Assembly (NCBI GenBank): GCA_963728295.1
Contig: CAVSKB010000021.1
Coordinates: 1 to 24,812, forward strand
Length of the DNA: 24,812 nucleotides
Direction: 5' to 3'
Source: DATJKD01 sp963728295
GTDB lineage: Bacteria; Pseudomonadota; Gammaproteobacteria; Steroidobacterales; Steroidobacteraceae
Shown here: positions 20,461-24,812 of the stretch, in pieces
Position numbering within the stretch: position 1 is the first letter of the stretch
Layout: the number at the start of each line of letters is the position of its first letter
Program-made: the position numbers and the translations under genes
The notes under the pieces: model-generated
The model's database searches: none
What the model saw: only the letters and a program-made list of their open reading frames with translations
What the model was told of the DNA's origin: nothing

Positions 20461-21768
20461 TTACGCCGTTACCGCAGCCTTGCGCTCACCCGCCGTCAGC
20501 GCCTCGAGCGACGCGATCGCGATCCCGAGTCCCTCCCGCACGACCTCATCCGAAGCGGTCAGCGGCGCAAGAAACCGGATGACGTTGCCGTAAATGCCGC
20601 AGGACAGGATCACCAGTCCCTTCGACGCCGCGTGCTTGACCAGCGCCTTGGTGAGATCCGCGTCCGGCTGGTGCGGGTCGCCGTTCTTGACGAGCTCCAT
20701 CGCCACCATCGCGCCGAGATTGCGCACCTCGCCGATGGCCGGAAGCGTCCGTGCCGCCTCACGCAGCGCCTGCGCCATGATTGTCCCCATCCGGGCGGCG
20801 CGATCACACAGCTGTTCCTGCTCGATCACCTCCAGCACCGCGAGACCCGCCGCACAGGCCACAGGCGAACCCGCATAGGTGCCGCCGAGACCCCCGGGCG
20901 CAGGCGCATCCATGATCGACGCCTTGCCCACGACCGCGGCGAGCGGAAACCCGCCCGCGAGACTCTTGGCGAGCGTCATCAGGTCGGGCTCGATGCCGGC
21001 GTACTCGACCGCAAACATCCGGCCGGTGCGCGCGAAGCCGGTCTGGATTTCATCGATCACCAGCACGATGCCGTGCTGATCGCAGAGCCTGCGTAGCGCC
21101 TGGAGGAACTCCGGCGGCGCGATGTAGAACCCGCCCTCGCCCATCACCGGCTCGACGATGATCGCCGCGACCCGCGCGGGTTCGATGTCGTATTTGAAGA
21201 GGTGTTCGATTGCGGCAAGGCTGTCCGCGACGCTGACGCCGTGATACGCGATCGGGAATGGCGCGTGGTAGATCTCGGCCGGAAACGGGCCGAACGCCGC
21301 CTTGTAAGGTGCGATCTTGCCGGTCAGAGCCATCGCCATGAACGTGCGGCCGTGGAAGCCGCCGCCGAAGGCGATCACTCCCGATCGCCCGGTGTAGGCG
21401 CGCGCGATCTTGATCGCGTTTTCGACCGCCTCTGCGCCAGTCGTGACGAAGATGGACTTCTTGGGCGTCGGACCCGGTGCCAGCCGATTCAACCGCTCGG
21501 CCAGCTCGACGGCCACCTCGTACGGCGTGACCATGAAACAGGTGTGCGTGAAGGCGTCGAGCTGTTTAGCGGCAGCCGCGTGCACCGCTGGATGCACATG
21601 CCCGGTGTTGACAACGGCGATCCCGGACGCAAAGTCGATATAGCGCCGGCCCTCAACGTCCCAGAGCTCCGCGTTGCGCGCGCGCTCCACGAACACCGGC
21701 AGCTGGTTTGCGATGCCGCGGGCGATGGCCGCATCACGCCGCTTCTGCAGATCCTCGTTCCTGGACAT
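20461..21768 (-). CDS. gabT: 4-aminobutyrate aminotransferase (GabT family)
   Basis: An intact 435-residue class III aminotransferase that would convert 4-aminobutyrate and 2-oxoglutarate to succinate semialdehyde and glutamate in the cytoplasm. ATG 21768 follows GGGAG and gives MSRNEDLQKRRDAAIARGIA. Motifs are TTGAEAVENAIKIARAYTGR (PLP phosphate, about residue 110), AFGGGFHGRTFMAMALTGK (133-151), VLVIDEIQTGFARTGR (235-250; Asp239 contacts the pyridine nitrogen) and TLAKSLAGGFPLAAVVG, where Lys268 binds PLP. It starts 19 bases after the galU stop, so the two are probably co-transcribed. No succinate-semialdehyde dehydrogenase gene is adjacent; 5-aminovalerate (DavT) is an alternative substrate. 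The open frame extends upstream of 21768, but that part overlaps galU and is not conserved protein. Confidence 0.93.
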   Translation of the reverse strand: MSRNEDLQKRRDAAIARGIANQLPVFVERARNAELWDVEGRRYIDFASGIAVVNTGHVHPAVHAAAAKQLDAFTHTCFMVTPYEVAVELAERLNRLAPGPTPKKSIFVTTGAEAVENAIKIARAYTGRSGVIAFGGGFHGRTFMAMALTGKIAPYKAAFGPFPAEIYHAPFPIAYHGVSVADSLAAIEHLFKYDIEPARVAAIIVEPVMGEGGFYIAPPEFLQALRRLCDQHGIVLVIDEIQTGFARTGRMFAVEYAGIEPDLMTLAKSLAGGFPLAAVVGKASIMDAPAPGGLGGTYAGSPVACAAGLAVLEVIEQEQLCDRAARMGTIMAQALREAARTLPAIGEVRNLGAMVAMELVKNGDPHQPDADLTKALVKHAASKGLVILSCGIYGNVIRFLAPLTASDEVVREGLGIAIASLEALTAGERKAAVTA

Positions 21769-21787
21769 GATGGGCTCCCGACATGCG

Positions 21788-22669
21788 TCAGTCGCGCTTG
21801 CGCGCTGCGACCCGCGACAGATATTCCGAGAACGGCTTTCCGAACTCCGGATGCTTGAGCCCGAACTCGACCGTTGCCTCGAGATAGCCGAGCTTCGAAC
21901 CGCAGTCATACCGCGTGCCTTCGAAAGCGTAAGCGAACACCTTTTCGTCGCACAGCAGCGCGGCGATGCCGTCGGTGAGCTGAATCTCGCCGCCCGCACC
22001 GCGACCGGTACTCTCGAGCTTCTGGTAGATCGCCGGTGTGAGGATATAGCGCCCCACCACGGCCAGCGTCGACGGTGCGTCAGCCGGCTTCGGCTTCTCG
22101 ACGATTCGTTCCACCTGCGACAGGCGCGGCGCCACCGGACGAGTTGCCACGATTCCGTATCGGTCGGTCTCGTTTGGTTCGACTTCCTCGACCCCGAGGA
22201 CACTTCCCTGTCGATCCTCGTAGACCCTGGCCATCTGTGCGAGGCAGGGCTGCTCCGCATCGATCAGGTCGTCTGCGAGATGAACGAAAAACGGTTCGTC
22301 GTTCACCACCGGCTGCGAACAGAGGACCGCGTGGCCCAGTCCCAGGGGAGCGGGCTGTCGGATGTAGATGCAGCTCGCGTACGAGGGCACGATGCCGCGC
22401 ACGGCGGCGAGCAGATCACGCTTTCCCTGCGCCTGTAGCTCCTGCTCCAGGTCATGATCGGTGTCGAAGTGGTCCTCGATCGCTCGCTTCGAGTAGCCGG
22501 TAATGAATACCAGCTTCTCGGCGCCGGCGGCCAGCGCCTCTTCCGCCGCATACTGGATGAGCGGCTTGTCTACGATAGGCAGCATCTCCTTCGGGCTGGC
22601 CTTGGTCGCCGGAAGGAAACGTGTGCCTCGGCCGGCAACCGGGAACACGGCCGTTCGGATCTTGGGCAT
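21788..22669 (-). CDS. galU: UTP-glucose-1-phosphate uridylyltransferase
   Basis: An intact 293-residue GalU that makes UDP-glucose from UTP and glucose-1-phosphate, the precursor of many surface sugars. ATG 22669 gives MPKIRTAVFPVAGRGTRFLP, the nucleotide-binding signature GxGTRxLP. ATKASPKEMLPIVDKPLIQY follows, with the lysines that hold the sugar phosphate. Further family sequence is EDHFDTDHDLEQEL, PLGLGHAVLC, VHLADDLI (metal-binding Asp pair), RIVEKPKP and GGEIQLTDGIAALL. The length is typical. The start at 22741 in the same frame adds non-conserved residues and was not used. Its product could feed the polysaccharide cluster at the left of the window. Confidence 0.97.
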   Translation of the reverse strand: MPKIRTAVFPVAGRGTRFLPATKASPKEMLPIVDKPLIQYAAEEALAAGAEKLVFITGYSKRAIEDHFDTDHDLEQELQAQGKRDLLAAVRGIVPSYASCIYIRQPAPLGLGHAVLCSQPVVNDEPFFVHLADDLIDAEQPCLAQMARVYEDRQGSVLGVEEVEPNETDRYGIVATRPVAPRLSQVERIVEKPKPADAPSTLAVVGRYILTPAIYQKLESTGRGAGGEIQLTDGIAALLCDEKVFAYAFEGTRYDCGSKLGYLEATVEFGLKHPEFGKPFSEYLSRVAARKRD

Positions 22670-22705
22670 CGGGGAACCTGGAACGACCCGGAGTCTGAAA
22701 GCCGG

Positions 22706-22711
22706 ATCATA
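22706..22711 (-). promoter_or_regulatory. possible -10 element for galU
   Basis: TATGAT on the minus strand, five of six consensus bases, lies 37 bases upstream of the galU ATG. No good -35 hexamer stands at the usual distance, so this is weak. Confidence 0.25.
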
Positions 22712-22754
22712 GCGGATCAACGCGGTGGCTCCCCAGCCCAATAAGATGACGCGA

Positions 22755-22772
22755 GGCCCTGTCGCCAGGGCC
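22755..22772 (-). terminator. hairpin after the ComEA-like gene
   Basis: GGCCCTG and CAGGGCC form a perfect 7-base stem with a 4-base loop, 17 bases past the stop of the ComEA-like gene. A run of T residues is only hinted at (TCATCTTATT), so it is a weak rho-independent terminator or an mRNA-stabilising hairpin. Confidence 0.45.
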
Positions 22773-22788
22773 CCGCCGCGGGCAATGG

Positions 22789-23119
22789 CTACGATTCAGG
22801 CGACGACCCGGTCTTGGCCGTGGCCTTCTTGCCGCCACTCGTTTACCGCTGCCCTTCTCGACCCGAATGTTGTCCCGGTTCTGCTCCAGGACCTTCGCTC
22901 CGATGCCTTCCACTTTGAGCAGATCATCGGCGGTCTTGAATGAGCCATTCTTCTGGCGATAGTCGACGATTGCCTGGGCCTTGGCAGGGCCGATCCCATC
23001 GAGCTCCTTCGCCAGCGTCTTGGCATCGGCGGTGTTGATGTTGACCGGCCCGGCCCAAGCGACGATAGGCAAGAGCGCGGCGATCAGATAGCTGGCGATG
23101 ATTCGAGAAACCTGGTCAT
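22789..23119 (-). CDS. ComEA-family helix-hairpin-helix protein, two frameshifts
   Basis: A small exported protein of about 110 residues with a tandem helix-hairpin-helix domain that binds double-stranded DNA without sequence preference. ATG 23119 follows GGGAGG and gives MTRFL; one slip then yields IIASYLIAALLPIVAWAGPV, a Sec signal. The domain runs VNINTADAKTLAKELDGIGP, AKAQAIVDYRQKNGSFKTAD, then LLKVEGIGAKVLEQNRDNI. The two GIG turns are the hairpins. After a second slip the tail SGGKKATAKTGSSPES is lysine-rich. ComEA proteins take up DNA in competence; small homologues of this type beside O-antigen loci in Pseudomonas have no proven role. Confidence 0.88.
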
Positions 23120-23244
23120 GACGTCCTCCCGTTGGTGCGTCGCGGCCGAACGGCTGCGATCAGGTCGCAACGCTAGCGATCGCTCGAAGCAACGTCAGCG
23201 CGAAAATCTCCCGAGAGCAGCGAGATTAGCGTTCGGGCGAATGA

Positions 23245-24437
23245 TTACTGGCGGGCGCGCGGACGCGCGGCCCGCGGCAGGAACTCGAGCGCGGCGATCG
23301 CACGGAGCGTGTCCCAGGCATGACAGCCAGGGCAACTCCAGAGAAAGGTCGAGCTATCGAGACCGCACTGGCTGCAGCGATAGCGAGCATGGCGCAGCAC
23401 GACGTTGCGCATCGCACCCGACAGCGCGCGAAGCTGCTCGACCGTGGGCGCCGCCCCGGCGTCAGGAACGCCCCCGTCAGATCCTTGAGATCGCTGTCGA
23501 TCTGAAGCCACTCGCGCACGCAATCGACGATTGGCGCAGAGTCGTAATGCCCGCTCAGGATTGCGGCATAGGCGATCTCGGCCCGGCTCGCTGCGCCGCG
23601 TCGGATAAGGTCGTCGATCACGGCAACAAGCACCCCATCGTCGCCCGCCTGCCGTGCCACCTCAGCGAGCCTCGGCAATACGACCGGCAACAGGTGAAAG
23701 TCGCGTTGCACGACCCCACTGTAGAGCCGCACCGCGAGGGCCGTGTCACCTTCGAGCCGCGCGAGATCTCCGCGCAGGATCGCGCTTCGACCGAACTCGC
23801 GCTGTTCGCGATGGGCGCTCGCAGATGTGCGTGCGCCGCCGGCAGGTCGCGTTCCGCAAGCGCAGCCTCCGCAAGCTCGCAGTAGTAGTGCGCGATTGCG
23901 CCCGGCTGCTCGGGCAGGCCGACGGCACCAGGCGCTCGTGCGTCGAGCGGCCTGCGGCCAGTCGCGCTGGATCTCGTAGATCCGGACCAGGTAAGCGAGC
24001 GCCACGGCCGGCTCGCGGCCCCCCGCCGCAAGCTTCTGGAAGAGCTCCTCGGCACGGTCATACAGTCCAGCGCGAAAGTAGTCGCGTGCGAGCTCGGTGA
24101 GCGCCGCGTCGCGGTGCCGCTCGTCGAGGTTATTGCGCGCGACGATGTTCTGGTGCACCTGGATCGCGCGATCGACTTCACCACTCCGCCGATAAAGGCT
24201 GCCTAGTGCGAAATGCGTGTCGACGGTCTCGTCGTCCACCGCGGCGAGCCCATGAAACACCTCGAGTGCACGCTCCGGTTTTTCGTCGAGCAGGTAGCGA
24301 AGGCCCTCGAGGTAGCGCTCGCGCCGCCGCACGCGGCGACGACGGCGGCGCTCCTGGTACCAGACGGTCGCCCCCCAGCCGGCCGCGAGCGTGCCCGCGA
24401 GCGTCAGCCAGAAAATCGTGCCGTCGTCAGGCGACAT
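23245..24437 (-). CDS. lapB: LapB, lipopolysaccharide assembly protein B, frameshifted
   Basis: LapB (YciM) is an inner-membrane TPR protein with a cytoplasmic rubredoxin-like domain. In E. coli it directs FtsH to degrade LpxC and so limits lipopolysaccharide synthesis. ATG 24437 gives MSPDDGTIFWLTLAGTLAAG, a membrane helix at about residues 6-27, then a basic stretch. TPR helices follow: YLEGLRYLLDEKPERALEVF, THFALGSLYRRSGEVDRAIQ and ELARDYFRAGLYDRAEELFQ. The C-terminal zinc or iron site reads RCSQCGLDSSTFLWSCPGC, then HAWDT. Length is about 397 residues against about 389 in E. coli. Frames change near 23940 and 23790, and again near 23460. The start overlaps the end of lapA by 11 bases, as in the usual lapAB operon. 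Confidence 0.95.
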
Positions 24438-24732
24438 CCGACGGTCGGGGATCAGCAGGTGGACGATCGGCCAGCCGGCGAGACTCCGCGAGCCGGAGCG
24501 CGCGACGCAGACGGCCGCGCTCGGCAAGCAGCCGTGCGATCCAGTCCGAGCGCCAGGCCGCGCCCATGAACAGACCCGCGGAGAATGCGATCAGGAGAGC
24601 GAGACCGGCGGACATGCCGAAGCGCGTTACGCCGAGGTCGATGTCGAATCGCTGGGGATTCAGTGCGGTAAACAGCAGCCCGATCGCCGCCAGGGCCAAA
24701 AATGCGGAAAGGTACGCGATACGCCGCAGCAT
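24427..24732 (-). CDS. lapA: LapA, lipopolysaccharide assembly protein A (DUF1049)
   Basis: An intact 101-residue inner-membrane protein, partner of LapB. ATG 24732 gives MLRRIAYLSAFLALAAIGLL, the first membrane helix (about 5-24). NPQRFDIDLG forms the short periplasmic loop typical of the family, a second helix spans about 38-58, and a charged cytoplasmic tail (LLAERGRLRRALRLAESRRL) is coiled-coil-like. The frame also opens at 24792, but those residues are not family-like. In gammaproteobacteria lapA usually follows ihfB, which would lie just past the right edge. Confidence 0.93.
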   Translation of the reverse strand: MLRRIAYLSAFLALAAIGLLFTALNPQRFDIDLGVTRFGMSAGLALLIAFSAGLFMGAAWRSDWIARLLAERGRLRRALRLAESRRLADRPPADPRPSDVA

Positions 24733-24751
24733 GGCTGCTCGGGATAAAACG

Positions 24752-24781
24752 GTAGACCGGAGTCTAGCAGCGGGCCGCTGC
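24752..24781. promoter_or_regulatory. two adjacent short hairpins upstream of lapA
   Basis: TAGAC/GTCTA (a 5-base stem with a 4-base loop, about 24752-24765) and GCAGCG/CGCTGC (24767-24772 with 24776-24781) stand side by side between the right edge and lapA. No T-tract follows them, so calling a terminator is not justified. They may mark the end of an upstream gene outside the window. Confidence 0.25.
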
Positions 24782-24812
24782 GACCGGCTCAATCGCCGCT
24801 GGACTGCGTATC

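Noticed and set aside
20017..21096. 359-residue plus-strand open frame
   Set aside because: It runs across the start of the oxidase gene, the promoter region and the end of gabT on the opposite strand; its sequence has no recognisable domain.
21769..22260. Extended N-terminus for the GabT open frame
   Set aside because: The extra 164 codons overlap galU out of frame and are not like any aminotransferase; ATG 21768 has a ribosome-binding site.

Overview
The window looks like a piece of a high-GC gammaproteobacterial chromosome. The evidence is lapA/lapB, a ComEA-like gene, galU, a tRNA-Asn next to an aspartate-type aminotransferase, and uvrB, all beside a surface-polysaccharide cluster. In gammaproteobacteria such as Pseudomonas, the ihfB/lapA side and the comEA/tRNA/uvrB side flank an O-antigen insertion hotspot. 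I cannot assign a genus. Nearly every long gene except gabT, galU and lapA carries one or more +/-1 frameshifts at points where conserved protein continues in another frame. This looks like uncorrected indels in the assembly rather than gene decay, so most genes below are described as corrected reading frames.

Positions 1-6977 (all minus strand) form an exopolysaccharide/glycan cluster. In transcription order it holds an FHA-domain tyrosine autokinase with a tyrosine-rich tail, a left-handed beta-helix acetyltransferase, a Gfo/Idh/MocA oxidoreductase and a DegT aminotransferase (together an acetamido-sugar pathway). These are followed by a priming sugar-phosphate transferase with a degenerate GGDEF-like N-terminus, a group-1 glycosyltransferase, and the start of a sugar-nucleotide epimerase. 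A sigma-54-type promoter precedes the priming transferase.

Positions 7105-12271 are housekeeping: tRNA-Val(GAC), uvrB interrupted in its Walker A motif by a 552-codon LAGLIDADG intein, a divergent class I aminotransferase, and tRNA-Asn(GUU).

Positions 12307-20460 hold the most unusual unit. One secreted protein of about 2,390 residues runs from a signal peptide through a galactose/glyoxal-oxidase-like copper-radical domain with all five cofactor residues. It continues through fibronectin III and malectin repeats, a PKD-like domain, a YVTN beta-propeller and a diheme cytochrome c peroxidase-like module, then an Ig-like domain and more fibronectin III and malectin repeats. A Sco-type copper chaperone gene lies directly downstream. 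A second sigma-54-type promoter lies upstream, so this oxidase and the polysaccharide genes may share regulation.

Positions 20461-24812 hold gabT, galU, a ComEA-like helix-hairpin-helix protein, lapB and lapA, all minus strand. GalU supplies UDP-glucose and LapAB tune lipopolysaccharide synthesis, so much of the window concerns the cell envelope.
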